A stretch of DNA of 17,006 nt from JANJWP01 sp049301335 (GTDB lineage Bacteria; Patescibacteriota; Gracilibacteria; BD1-5; UBA2023), in the NCBI GenBank assembly GCA_049301335.1, contig JBAQKV010000034.1, positions 1-17,006 of the forward strand, written 5' to 3'. Of this stretch, positions 1 through 9,218 are shown piece by piece. Both the position numbers and the translations under genes were made by a program. Position 1 is the stretch's first letter, and each line of letters opens with the position of its first letter. The notes beneath the pieces are model-generated. The model was not told the DNA's origin and ran no database searches. It was given only the letters and a program-made list of their open reading frames with translations.

Positions 1-172
1 AGCGGACGTTCGCCCTGATCGACGAGTCCCTCGCGTCTTCCGAGTATCCCGAGAGCGCGAGGAACCCGATGGTCGCCAGGACCGCCAGGATCGTTATGAC
101 GACGATGAGTTCGACGAGGGTGAAGGCCGAAATTTTCTTTCTGAAAAGATTGCGCATCTGGATGGTTTGCAT
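1..172 (-). CDS. Type IV pilin-like / pseudopilin protein (partial, carboxyl end beyond left edge)
   Basis: Only the first 57 codons are present. The translation begins MQTIQMRNLFRKKIS, followed by AFTLVELIVVI, the classic N-methylated prepilin motif: a short basic leader, then Phe-Thr-Leu-Val-Glu at the start of a hydrophobic helix (about residues 17-40), with Glu at mature position 5. Such proteins are cleaved by prepilin peptidase (PilD/ComC) at the inner face of the membrane and assembled into type IV pili or pseudopili for adhesion and DNA uptake. The residue before the mature Phe is Ala, where Gly is usual. ATG at 170-172 is taken as the start; ATG at 155-157 is an alternative. A terminator at 190-225 separates it from the gene upstream. 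Pilin class cannot be told from this fragment. Confidence 0.85.
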   Translation of the reverse strand, partial: MQTIQMRNLFRKKISAFTLVELIVVITILAVLATIGFLALSGYSEDARDSSIRANVR

Positions 173-189
173 AATTTTGTCTCTTATTT

Positions 190-225
190 AACAATCCCCC
201 GCATTGTATCATGCGGGGGATTGTT
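190..225 (-). terminator. Hairpin terminator after the 132-aa gene
   Basis: A perfect 15-bp stem (190-204 with 211-225, GC-rich core CCCCCGC) closes a 6-nt loop. It lies 11 nt past the stop of the 132-aa gene. The uridine run on the minus strand is short (ATTGTT), so termination may be incomplete. On that strand transcription would continue into the pilin gene. Confidence 0.75.
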
Positions 226-235
226 TGCAATTCGA

Positions 236-634
236 TTATTCTTCGTCGAGAGCAGCCTTGAGGGCATCGATTTTCGCTTGGTCTTCGCCGGCTTTTTCAC
301 GGGCGGTACGTTCGGCGAAATAAATGTCGCGAAGCTGGTTCCACCCTTCTTTCGCCTTCACGACGAGTTCGCGGATGGTGTCGCCTTCCTTAGCGAGAAG
401 CTTCTTGAACTCTTCGCGTTCGTCCTCGAAGACTTTTACGAGTTCGTCGATCTGAAACTGGGAAAGGGTCGGGATGGCGTCGATAACGCGTTTCTTTTCG
501 AACACCGAGAGGGAAAGCGAATGTTCGAGAAGGTCGATGAACGACGCTTCGTCGAAATCGGAAAGCGGGTGGACCGTCGACAATTCGAGAAAAATGGAAT
601 TGTCGGGTGCTTCGGTCGGATTCAGTTCGGACAT
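236..634 (-). CDS. Small acidic helical protein, unknown function (132 aa)
   Basis: I do not recognise this protein. It is acidic and predicted mostly helical. A short disordered amino end (MSELNPTEAPDN) is followed by a segment of Phe, Leu and Asp/Glu resembling a helical bundle (residues 20-70). A charged helix at about 70-130 contains FEDEREEFKKLL and could form a coiled coil. There is no signal peptide or membrane segment, so it is likely cytosolic. The start is placed at ATG 632-634, one base after the yebC stop (TAACATG), which implies translational coupling with yebC; a TTG at 659-661 would add nine residues overlapping yebC. The stop is TAA and no in-frame TGA occurs. A link to YebC is inferred from position only. 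Confidence 0.8.
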   Translation of the reverse strand: MSELNPTEAPDNSIFLELSTVHPLSDFDEASFIDLLEHSLSLSVFEKKRVIDAIPTLSQFQIDELVKVFEDEREEFKKLLAKEGDTIRELVVKAKEGWNQLRDIYFAERTAREKAGEDQAKIDALKAALDEE

Positions 635-635
635 G

Positions 636-1406
636 TTAGGTGCGGAAACGGGACGATTCAAGTGCTTCTTCGATCTTCGCGATCATTTCGTCGGAGAATT
701 CGGCATTGTGCCAGACATGTTCGATGTCTTCGTCTTCACCGAGATCGCTTACGAGTCTATAAACTTTGAAGGCCTTGTCAAACTCCCCCACTTCCACCTC
801 GGAGTTCGGAAGATATTCGAATCCGTACGATTCCGGAGCGAATCCAGCGGATGACATTCCCGATACCACGGCGGCGAGTTTTTTAGAATCGCAGACGACG
901 CGCGCGCCTTCCGGTTCGATGCCGTAGTCTTCGGCGTCGGTTCCCATGACCGCCTCTTCGAAAGCTTCCGCATCGGAAACCGGACCGAAATGCGCGACGC
1001 CCTTGTGTCGGAAAGCGAAATTGGAAACGGATCCCGCCTCGCCGAGGCTTCCGCCGTTCTTCGAGAAAACGTGGCGGACGTTCGGCGCCGTGCGGTTGCG
1101 GTTGTCGGTCAAACCCTTGGCGACGATGGCTACGCCCCCCGGACCGTAGCCTTCGTAGTAGACCTCTTCGATCTGCGCGGCGTCCTTGTCGAGGCCGGCG
1201 CCCCGCTTTACGGCACGTTCGATGTTGTCGGCGGGAACGTTATCTTTCTTGGCTGCCGCGATGGCGTCGAAAAGATGGGCGTTCTTGGAGGGATCGCTTC
1301 CCTTCTGGGCGGCGAGGGCGATGAGCTTCGCATGGATGCTGAAAACCTTTCCGCGGGATTTCGCGGCGAGTTCTTTTTGGCGTTGCACTACCGGTCAGCG
1401 TCCCAT
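636..1406 (-). CDS. yebC: YebC/PmpR/TACO1-family protein, TGA-coded Gly at residue 4
   Basis: YebC-family proteins act as transcription regulators or, in recent work on the family, help ribosomes through difficult sequences such as proline stretches. The 256-aa product carries the family signatures YYEGYGPGGVAI (about residue 85) and NRTAPNVRHVFSKNGGSLGE, followed by GSVSNF. Under the standard code the first usable start is GTG at 1386-1388, giving 250 aa. Reading TGA at 1395-1397 as Gly opens an ATG at 1404-1406 and restores the amino end MGRGPVVQRQKE, which matches the MGRG-type start of many family members. This is one of the clearest signs that TGA is glycine here. No Shine-Dalgarno precedes the ATG. 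A promoter lies at 1439-1466, so transcription starts about 27 nt upstream. The stop is TAA. Confidence 0.93.
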
Positions 1407-1438
1407 GGTGTTCGACGGTGAAAAATACGTAAGTGGGG

Positions 1439-1466
1439 ATTCTAGCCGGACTTATCCGGAAGGCAA
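1439..1466 (-). promoter_or_regulatory. Sigma70-type promoter of yebC
   Basis: On the minus strand TTGCCT (1461-1466) and TAGAAT (1439-1444) are separated by 16 nt. The spacer holds a small inverted repeat, CCGGA/TCCGG (1446-1450 with 1455-1459). The predicted transcript starts near 1432, about 27 nt before the yebC ATG. The -35 box nearly touches the stop of the HD-domain gene. Confidence 0.6.
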
Positions 1467-1468
1467 GA

Positions 1469-2056
1469 TTAGCGGTTCTTATCGTCTTCGAGATGTTTGA
1501 GGGTCGTTTTTAGCCACCAGTCGGTCGAATGGCTTTCCGTCATCATTTTCCAAACCTGCTTGGCACTTTCGGTTTTGAGCGCCTTACCGACGTTGTCGAT
1601 CCAGTTCTGAGCGACGTGGTATCCTGTCTCTACGAAGATTTTCCCTTGAAACGCCTGCTCGAGGTAATCGGCGTCTTTGGCAATCATGCCTTCGAGCGTC
1701 GTACGGCCTTCGTACTGTTCGAACAACTCGGCGATATCGGGTCAGAAATCGAGGCCGGCGAGCTGGTCGGCCATGACTTCGGCTTCGATTTCGCGCTTGT
1801 TTCGGATATAGCGCGAGACGATCTTGTGGTGGTCGCCGATGCGGACTTCCGCCAAGTCGTGCCAAACGAGCATGGCCGCGACCTTGTTGGCGTCCGCTCC
1901 TTCCATTTTGGCGAGGACGTAGCCGATTTGCGCGGCGTTGAGGGAATGTTCCGCGACGGAATCCGGATTCGGGATTCCGCAAAAGCGCCACCCCTCGTGC
2001 TTGATGTTCTTGAGGTGGAAGGTTTCGAAGAGGAAATCGGTGATGCGTTTGAGCAT
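1469..2056 (-). CDS. HD-domain phosphohydrolase, YfbR/HDDC2-like (COG1896-type), one TGA-Gly
   Basis: This 195-aa protein has the metal-binding pattern of small HD phosphohydrolases related to 5'-deoxynucleotidase YfbR and HDDC2: SVAEHS (residues 33-38), WHDLAEVRIGD (65-75, the HD pair at 66-67) and a late Asp (KDAD). Such enzymes remove phosphate from deoxyribonucleoside monophosphates in the cytosol. Under the standard code it splits into two fragments in one frame at TGA 1742-1744. Reading Gly gives LDFGPDIAELFEQYEG at residues 102-117, with the carboxyl half of the fold following. TGG is used for Trp in the same protein (DWWLK), which argues against UGA being Trp. The stop is TAA. No Shine-Dalgarno is seen. 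A 20-bp inverted repeat lies between it and tlyA. Exact substrate is uncertain. Confidence 0.87.
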
Positions 2057-2068
2057 GGGAAGGTATGG

Positions 2069-2142
2069 TTAGGGTTTCGAATCGTTCGTCCCGCCTCCGT
2101 TCAGTTCCGAATGTCGTCGATCCGAACGATTCGAAACCCTAA
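2069..2142. repeat. Perfect 20-bp inverted repeat between tlyA and the HD gene
   Basis: The arms 2069-2088 (TTAGGGTTTCGAATCGTTCG) and 2123-2142 are exact reverse complements with a 34-nt spacer. The element fills almost the whole gap between the tlyA stop (2144) and the HD gene start (2056). No uridine tract follows the stem on either strand, so a standard intrinsic terminator is unlikely. It could be an mRNA structure, a protein binding site or the remnant of a small palindromic repeat. I saw no second copy in the window. Confidence 0.85.
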
Positions 2143-2143
2143 G

Positions 2144-2869
2144 CTAAGACCTTCTCAGTAAGAAGAAATACTCCCGGTTCCCTGCCTCGCCCGGGAGTTC
2201 GGATTCGCGGAAAGAGAGTTCTTCGAGCCCGAGTTCGCGCGCGGCGGAACGAAACTTCGAAAACGCCGCGTCGACCGATTTCTTATCGCGGGCGACGTAG
2301 CTCTTTTTGGTGAGGTTTTCTTTCCCTACCTCGAACTGCGGTTTGAACAGGAGAGCGAGTCGGGCGTTCTTCGAAGCCAGGCGGACTATGTCCGGCAAGA
2401 CTTTTTCGAGCGGGATGAACGAGAGGTCGGCAGTGACGAAATCGAATCCCCTGCCCGGTTTGAAATCGCGGACGTCGGTATTCTCGCGGATTTCGATACG
2501 CCCGTCGGACCGAAGCGAAGCATGGAGTTGGTCGGAACCCACGTCCACCGCCACGACTTTGGAAGCCCCGTTCGCGAGGAGCACCTGCACGAAACCGCCC
2601 GTGGAAGATCCGACGTCGAGGCATTCGACGTCGTTCAGACGAATATTTTCGGAAGCGAGGAAACGTTCGAGTTTCACGGCGCTTCGCGCGACGTATTCGG
2701 TGCGGGGGTCTTCGGCGACTTCGACTTCTTGGCGGACTCCATCGAGGATTTCGAGCGCCGGCTTCTTCGCCAATATGCCATCTACCTTCACGAGCCCCTC
2801 CTCGATCAAAAACCTCGCCCGGTTACGGGAGATGGAGCGGGTTTCGGCAAGGTAGAGGTCGAGGCGCAT
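2144..2869 (-). CDS. tlyA: TlyA-family rRNA 2'-O-methyltransferase (S4 + FtsJ-like)
   Basis: TlyA enzymes methylate ribose 2'-OH groups of 16S and/or 23S rRNA using S-adenosylmethionine. The 241-aa product has an amino-terminal S4 RNA-binding domain (residues 1-62: RLDLYLAETRSISRNRARFLI). A linker YVARSAVKLERFL follows at 59-71. The FtsJ-like Rossmann domain has SAM motif LDVGSSTGGF (84-93), acidic motif ADLSFIPL (147-154) and FKPQFE (175-180). Length is close to the usual TlyA size. The start ATG lies 3 nt after the galU stop, so the two are probably co-transcribed and coupled. An AGGG 8 nt before the ATG is one of few Shine-Dalgarno-like motifs here. The stop is TAG, with no in-frame TGA. 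Which rRNA is modified cannot be told. Confidence 0.93.
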   Translation of the reverse strand: MRLDLYLAETRSISRNRARFLIEEGLVKVDGILAKKPALEILDGVRQEVEVAEDPRTEYVARSAVKLERFLASENIRLNDVECLDVGSSTGGFVQVLLANGASKVVAVDVGSDQLHASLRSDGRIEIRENTDVRDFKPGRGFDFVTADLSFIPLEKVLPDIVRLASKNARLALLFKPQFEVGKENLTKKSYVARDKKSVDAAFSKFRSAARELGLEELSFRESELPGEAGNREYFFLLRRS

Positions 2870-2872
2870 GGC

Positions 2873-3748
2873 TTAGACCCTCGTCTTGAGGAATTCCTTG
2901 AGTGCCGGTCCGAGGTCTTCGCGTTCGAGCGCGAAATCGATGGTCGCCTTAATGAACCCGAGCTTGTCGCCGGTATCGTAGCGGGCGCCTTCCATTTCGA
3001 GGCCGTAGATGTCGCGGTCGGCGACCATGGCGGCGAAAGCGTCGGCAAGACGGAGTTCGCCGTCTTTGCTTGCCGCTCCTCCGGAACTTTCGATATAATC
3101 GAACACTTCGGGAGTGATGACGTATTTCCCAATCGCGCCGAGTCGGGATTCGGTTTCGGAAGCCTTGGGTTTCTCAAGGAATCGGTCGACTTTATGCATC
3201 TTTCCTTCCGCCGAGCTGGATTCGACGATTCCGTACGACGAAACCTTGTCGTCGGAAATGCGTTCGAGCGCGATGATCGGGGACTGCTTGCGGGCGAAAG
3301 CTTCTACGAGCTGCTGGGCGCCGCCTTTTTCGCCCTTGATGAGGTCGTCGCCGAAGAGCACGAGGCACGGTTCGTCGCCGATGAACGAACGGGCGCGGAG
3401 AATCGCGTCTCCGTCGCCGCGCGGGATGGGCTGGCGGACGTAGGCGATGCGCGCGAGATTGGGAATGTTCTCCACTGCCGCGAGAAGCGCGTGCTTCTTC
3501 TTTTCGACGAGGGTGTGTTCGAGTTCGAAAGAAGTGTCGAAGTGGTCTTCGATGGAATGCTTTCCGCGACCGGTGACGATGACGATGTCGGTGATTCCGG
3601 CAGCTACGGCCTCTTCGACCAGGTATTGCAATACCGGTTTGTCGACGATCGGGAGCATCTCCTTCGGCATGGCCTTAGTTGCGGGAAGGAAGCGGGTTCC
3701 GTATCCAGCGGCGGCTATGACGCACTTCGTAATCGGTTTCATATGCAT
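2873..3748 (-). CDS. galU: UTP-glucose-1-phosphate uridylyltransferase
   Basis: GalU makes UDP-glucose from UTP and glucose-1-phosphate in the cytosol, for surface glycans and glycolipids. The 291-aa product shows the full family pattern: the nucleotide-binding loop AAAGYGTRFLPATKAMPKEM (residues 12-31), VDKPVLQYLVEEAV, the metal-binding region LVLFGDDL (129-136), FLEKP (190-194) and the late sugar-binding segment GARYDTGDKLGF (254-265). The usual GLGHA substrate motif is GDGDA here (111-115), so Asp replaces His; this could be a lineage variant or a specificity change towards a related sugar nucleotide. ATG 3746-3748 and ATG 3740-3742 (MHMKP) are both possible starts; neither has a Shine-Dalgarno. 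A strong promoter lies at 3775-3802. Stop TAA, no TGA. Confidence 0.95.
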   Translation of the reverse strand: MHMKPITKCVIAAAGYGTRFLPATKAMPKEMLPIVDKPVLQYLVEEAVAAGITDIVIVTGRGKHSIEDHFDTSFELEHTLVEKKKHALLAAVENIPNLARIAYVRQPIPRGDGDAILRARSFIGDEPCLVLFGDDLIKGEKGGAQQLVEAFARKQSPIIALERISDDKVSSYGIVESSSAEGKMHKVDRFLEKPKASETESRLGAIGKYVITPEVFDYIESSGGAASKDGELRLADAFAAMVADRDIYGLEMEGARYDTGDKLGFIKATIDFALEREDLGPALKEFLKTRV

Positions 3749-3753
3749 AATTT

Positions 3754-3771
3754 GCGCGTAAAATAACGCGC
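3754..3771. repeat. Inverted repeat at the galU transcription start
   Basis: GCGCGT (3754-3759) and ACGCGC (3766-3771) pair around an AT-only 6-nt loop. It begins 3 nt after the -10 box of the galU promoter, so it spans the predicted +1 and most of the short leader. It could be an operator or a hairpin at the 5' end of the mRNA. Function is not shown. Confidence 0.55.
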
Positions 3772-3774
3772 CGA

Positions 3775-3802
3775 ATCATACCGCAAAGACCCGATTTGCC
3801 AA
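3775..3802 (-). promoter_or_regulatory. Sigma70-type promoter of galU-tlyA
   Basis: On the minus strand TTGGCA (3797-3802) and TATGAT (3775-3780) are separated by 16 nt. Transcription should start near 3768, leaving a leader of about 20 nt. It lies between the stop of the CPAC membrane protein and galU. Confidence 0.7.
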
Positions 3803-3854
3803 GCGGGGCGGGGATGTTTTTAAAAGAGGACGGGCAGTCCCGGAAGAGAGCGGA

Positions 3855-4328
3855 CTACGCGCCGATTTTTCGTTTCGGAACTGCGCAGCGGTCGAGCTCG
3901 CGATACGTTTTTACGACCGAGTACGCGAGGAGCGCCGCGCCGACGAGCTTGAGTCAGAGTCCTCCCCCGGGAAATACCGACACGACCGAAAATAAACCGA
4001 GTGCGGAAGCCAGCGTGGGCGCGCATGCCGGACATCCGGCCACGAGCGCGGTAAGAAACGCCCCGAGCGCCGCGATTCATGAATGCCCCTTCGAAGCGCT
4101 GCCGTAAATGGAGAAACGATAGGTCGCCATTGCCAGATACGCCCCGAAAAGCGCGGCGTTCAGCCCTGCGGAAAACATCTCGGCGAGCGCGTACGCATGT
4201 CAGAGGTTTCCTGCCGTGAGGTCGTAATGGAAATAATACGCGAACGCCACGGCGAAACCGGTCGTACCCAATGCGAAAGAAAAGCCGCAGGGCGCGCAAC
4301 GGAGGAGTCTGGAAATCTTGGATGCCAT
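3855..4328 (-). CDS. Small membrane protein with CPAC motif, three TGA-Gly codons
   Basis: This gene is invisible under the standard code. With TGA as Gly it gives 157 aa from ATG 4326-4328 to TAG 3855-3857. About four hydrophobic segments are seen (roughly residues 14-34, 43-66, 84-113 and 117-140), and the carboxyl tail is basic (VPKRKIGA). The third helix carries LVAGCPACAPTLASALG with a CxxC pair; RCAPCGF lies near the amino end. CPAC in a membrane helix recalls small membrane proteins with thiol-redox or metal-handling roles, but I cannot name a family with confidence. TGA codons are at 4200-4202 (AGNLGHAYA), 4077-4079 (GHSGIAALG) and 3954-3956 (PGGGLGLKLVG). It starts 9 nt after the surface-protein stop, across a hairpin, and is probably translated with it. 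Confidence 0.8.
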
Positions 4329-4329
4329 G

Positions 4330-4345
4330 CCCCGATATTACGGGG
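4330..4345 (-). promoter_or_regulatory. Hairpin at the stop/start junction of surface protein and CPAC gene
   Basis: In the minus-strand mRNA CCCCG (4345-4341) pairs with CGGGG (4334-4330). The loop UAAUAU contains the UAA stop of the surface-protein gene. The 3' arm ends one base before the AUG of the CPAC gene. A ribosome finishing the first gene would open the stem, which suggests translational coupling. There is no uridine tract, so it is not a terminator on this strand. Confidence 0.55.
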
Positions 4346-6386
4346 TTTCTTCCGGCAATCAAGAACGGCGGCGGTACGCGAACCATCCGGCTCATGCCGA
4401 AAGTCAGAGAAAAACCGAAGCCAAGACGACGGAAACGGTGCGATAGCCGGATTTCTCAGAATATTCCGAACCGGTTTCGACCAAAACGCCCGTCGAAGAT
4501 CTTGAAACCGGCGTCTTGGTTTTCGATTCCGCGGTTTTAGTTACGGATTTCTTATTTGCCGAAGCGGACGAAGACGACGCGACGGACTTTACGGCTTTCT
4601 TCGCGGAAGCCGTCGTTTTCGAGCTGCTCTGGGATTTCGATGCGGAAGCGCTCGTTTTTACGGGATTCTCCACTACTACCGAAACTTCCACGGGGGTTTT
4701 CGACGTTCATTCGGGCGTCTCGATGACGAACGCGAGCTCGTACGATGCCGGAACCGTCTTTCAAAGCGTCGAAGTGGACGCCCCGAACCTTTTTCTTCCG
4801 TCTGGAAAAAGCCAATACGAACGCGATTTCGGCGGGATGCCTTCGGCTTTGAACGACACCGGGCAACTCGAAGAATAGCAGACGTACCGGTACTTTCAGG
4901 ACGGCATGAGATCGATTCATGAAGACGGAACGAGCGAAAAACCGTCCGGATCCAACATCGGTTCGGCAGAATATCCGACGGATGCGGCCTTCTTCTTCGG
5001 GGATTTCGCGATTTTGGAAACGGTGGTCGTAATCGCCGCTCAGGTTCATGCGACGGAAAGCGAAGACGAACCGGAAGAAACCGCGACGACGGGCGTCGCG
5101 ACATTTCCGTTCGAAAGTCCTGAAACATCGGAAGACGCGTCGGCTTCAGGTTCGGGGAACGCGGGCGAAAAAGAAATCCTATCGGCCGCGTATCCGGAAA
5201 ACGACGTCGTAAGGGCGAGCGGAACGGCGGACAATCAGGACGAAGCGGTTCGGAGGGAAGCCGTGGAAAGGTTCTTGATACGAAACTCCGAAGACGTGGA
5301 CGAATCGATTCGGAAAGACGTTTTTACCAGCGTCGCGCCGCTGAATCACAACCGGAGAACCGATCACGATATCGTGGCGGTCGAAAAGAATCCGGTCGCG
5401 GTCGCTACCCTCGCCGCATAGAGTCATCAAGTATTCGAATACAGGAAATATTCGGACGGATCCGCAGTACCGGAAAGGTTCTCCGAATACCGTACGTCGG
5501 CAAAATCGAAACGCCCATCCCCGTTGGCGTCCACGAGCTCGAGGCGTTCGGCCGCGGCACGCGATACGGAAGGAGCGGAAGTCGAAGCGGCCTGCGGAAT
5601 TACGGGCATGGCGGTCGCCGGAATCCCCGTTCATTCGGAAGCCGGAGGAACCGCCGTTTTAGGGACGCTTTCGGTCGCCACCGTTTCGGAAGGCGCGCTT
5701 TCCAGGACGATATCCGCAGGATCCTGAACTCCCGACGGCGCGTCCTCGTTAGGGACGTCGTTCTGGAAACTGGCGGAGGATTCGTCCGTAGTCGGGGGCA
5801 GCTCCGTCGGAGCGGGAACCTCGGCGGATTGGTCGGGAACGGATTCTTGGGTTGCGGATGGTTCCGGGGGAGGCATCTCTTCATGTGGCGCGTCCGTCAC
5901 CGGAAGCGGAACCTCGGGTACGGTGACCGGCTGCAATGCGGAACTTCAGGAATCCGCCGGTTGGAAAACCGTGCAGACGTCGTCCGAAAATCCGGTGCGG
6001 ACCAAAGCCGCGCCCTTCGTACTGGTCGGGTACGAATAGAAGTCGACCCGAACCGCGAACGGATCGAATATCGAAAGCGTTTCGTTCTCGTTATTGAGGG
6101 TGATTTTCGTTTCGGGACGGAAGAACGAAGCCGAAGAAAGCGCGCCCACGGACGCTCAAGAAGCGAACGCGTACGCCTTTCACGAAGCGTCGACGACGGA
6201 ATATCCCGAGAGGGATAACTGAACGCAAGAGGAATTGCGCAACGTAAAATACTCGAGCGCGGCGTCGTTCTCGGTATTCGGAAGGATTTCCGAAAAATAC
6301 GGGGCCGAATACGCGTACGCGAAGACCGAGCATACGGCGATACCGGCCGTAGCGAACGCGAGTCGGCGGAATTTGAAACGGGTCAT
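4338..6386 (-). CDS. Large surface protein: signal peptide, lamin-tail, EF-hand/dockerin-like, PKD-like, C-terminal anchor; 18 TGA-Gly codons
   Basis: Under the standard code this region is a chain of short ORFs in one frame separated only by TGA. Read with TGA as Gly it is one 682-aa protein. A basic start and hydrophobic helix (residues 1-25, ending FAYAYSAP) form a signal peptide. A lamin-tail-like domain follows (about 28-125): FSEILPN, LSGYSVVDASGKAYAFASG, KITLNNENETLSIFDP. A Pro/Glu/Ser/Thr linker (150-250) leads to an EF-hand or dockerin-like loop, DANGDGRFDFAD (286-297). A PKD-like region contains YWLFPDG, then comes a Ser/Lys/Thr stalk (570-640). A last hydrophobic helix ends in FAYRRR and the tail in PEETP. 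Residues 69 and 77 are TGA at expected lamin-tail glycines. Four TGAs or fewer apart would already truncate it under code 11, always before the anchor. ATG 6408-6410 would add eight residues. Probably an adhesin-like envelope protein. Confidence 0.88.
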
Positions 6387-6438
6387 GGGATCGGGAGTTA
6401 CGCGTCCCATTTTCGGTTCCGTTCGGAGAAAAACATGG

Positions 6439-6468
6439 AAAAATCCCCGAAAACCTTCGGGGATTTTT
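6439..6468. terminator. Intrinsic terminator after the 224-aa gene
   Basis: The stem AAATCCCCGAA (6441-6451) with TTCGGGGATTT (6456-6466) closes a 4-nt loop and is extended by A/T pairs. On the minus strand it is followed by TTTTT, 17 nt past the stop of the 224-aa gene. On the plus strand it has seven T but no plus-strand gene to end. The surface protein begins about 50 nt further on, so it needs its own promoter or readthrough. Confidence 0.85.
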
Positions 6469-6484
6469 TTAGAATGCGGGTGCG

Positions 6485-7159
6485 TTACGCCATGAGGGCG
6501 AGAAGTTTGTCCGCGACGGTCTTCTTGTTCAACCGAGCCCAGAGCACCTCTTTTTTCATGAGGAACTCCTGCGTACGGGGGTCGTGGCTCACGAGCAGTT
6601 CGCCCTCCCGGATGGGAAACGTGACGAGCAGTTCGCGGCGACCGCGTTTTCCTCCTTCGAAACGGAGGTCGACCAAGCATATGGAGCGCTCGAATCTGAA
6701 AACCTTGCCGCTCTCCGGATCGGAGAATTCGAACGAAGCTCCGGTATCCGCGATTTTCAGTATGCGGAACACGCCGATACCGTTCATTCCCAATTCGAGA
6801 ACGTTGCCTTTTTCAAGGGCTTCGACGGTCTTTTCCCGAACGAAATCCTCCGGCTTCGCCAATTCGAGAAAATCGTATCCGGCCTCGATGATTTCGGGGG
6901 TCACGCCGTGTTTGTCCAACAGGTTGGCAACTTTGCCGTCGAGCATTTCGACTTCCTTCTCGATTTGGGCGAGAAAGCGTTCGAGTTCGCCGCGGTACGC
7001 GACGGGATCGGGAGCGGTATCGGTTTCGATACGCAGGTCCAAAACCTTCGCGGCGGTTCTTTCCACCTGCCTCGAAACCCCCGCGTCGATACGGTTCTTC
7101 GCGAGCTTGTCGCGCAGATGCGCGGCCGCCTTTTCGAGCGGGACAGGTTGGTTCGACAT
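6485..7159 (-). CDS. Coiled-coil cytosolic protein, unknown function (224 aa)
   Basis: I do not recognise a family. The amino half (residues 1-105) is a charged helical region with heptad-like spacing (PLEKAAAHLRDKLAKNR; ERFLAQIEKEVEMLDGKVAN) and probably forms a coiled coil. The carboxyl half looks like a small beta-rich domain: VLELGMNGIGVFRILKIAD, then ASFEFSDPESGKVFRFERS and RRELLVTFPIREGELLVSHD. A helix with LLALMA ends the protein. There is no signal peptide. The start ATG lies 7 nt after the ftsH stop, without a Shine-Dalgarno, so it is almost certainly in the ftsH operon and ends at the terminator 6439-6468. No in-frame TGA; stop TAA. A role linked to FtsH is suggested only by position. 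Confidence 0.85.
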   Translation of the reverse strand: MSNQPVPLEKAAAHLRDKLAKNRIDAGVSRQVERTAAKVLDLRIETDTAPDPVAYRGELERFLAQIEKEVEMLDGKVANLLDKHGVTPEIIEAGYDFLELAKPEDFVREKTVEALEKGNVLELGMNGIGVFRILKIADTGASFEFSDPESGKVFRFERSICLVDLRFEGGKRGRRELLVTFPIREGELLVSHDPRTQEFLMKKEVLWARLNKKTVADKLLALMA

Positions 7160-7166
7160 GGGAAAT

Positions 7167-9161
<1,995 letters not shown>

Positions 9162-9218
9162 GGGAAAATGGAAAATCTGATTCGGTATGTTAATGGGAAC
9201 GCGCGGGAACGCAAGCCG

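Noticed and set aside
1469..2056. TGA read as tryptophan (code 4)
   Set aside because: TGG encodes Trp throughout, including in this protein, and TGA falls on glycine positions in the lamin-tail domain and YebC.
3820..4395. Minus-strand Arg-rich ORF of 191 codons
   Set aside because: It overlaps the CPAC protein in another frame. The CPAC frame has membrane helices, TAG stop and start/stop spacing that fit; this one is an Arg-rich shadow.
4338..6386. Surface gene as a decayed pseudogene
   Set aside because: Eighteen interruptions are all TGA, none TAA or TAG, and there is no frameshift. Domains stay in register across them. Random decay would give all three stops and indels.
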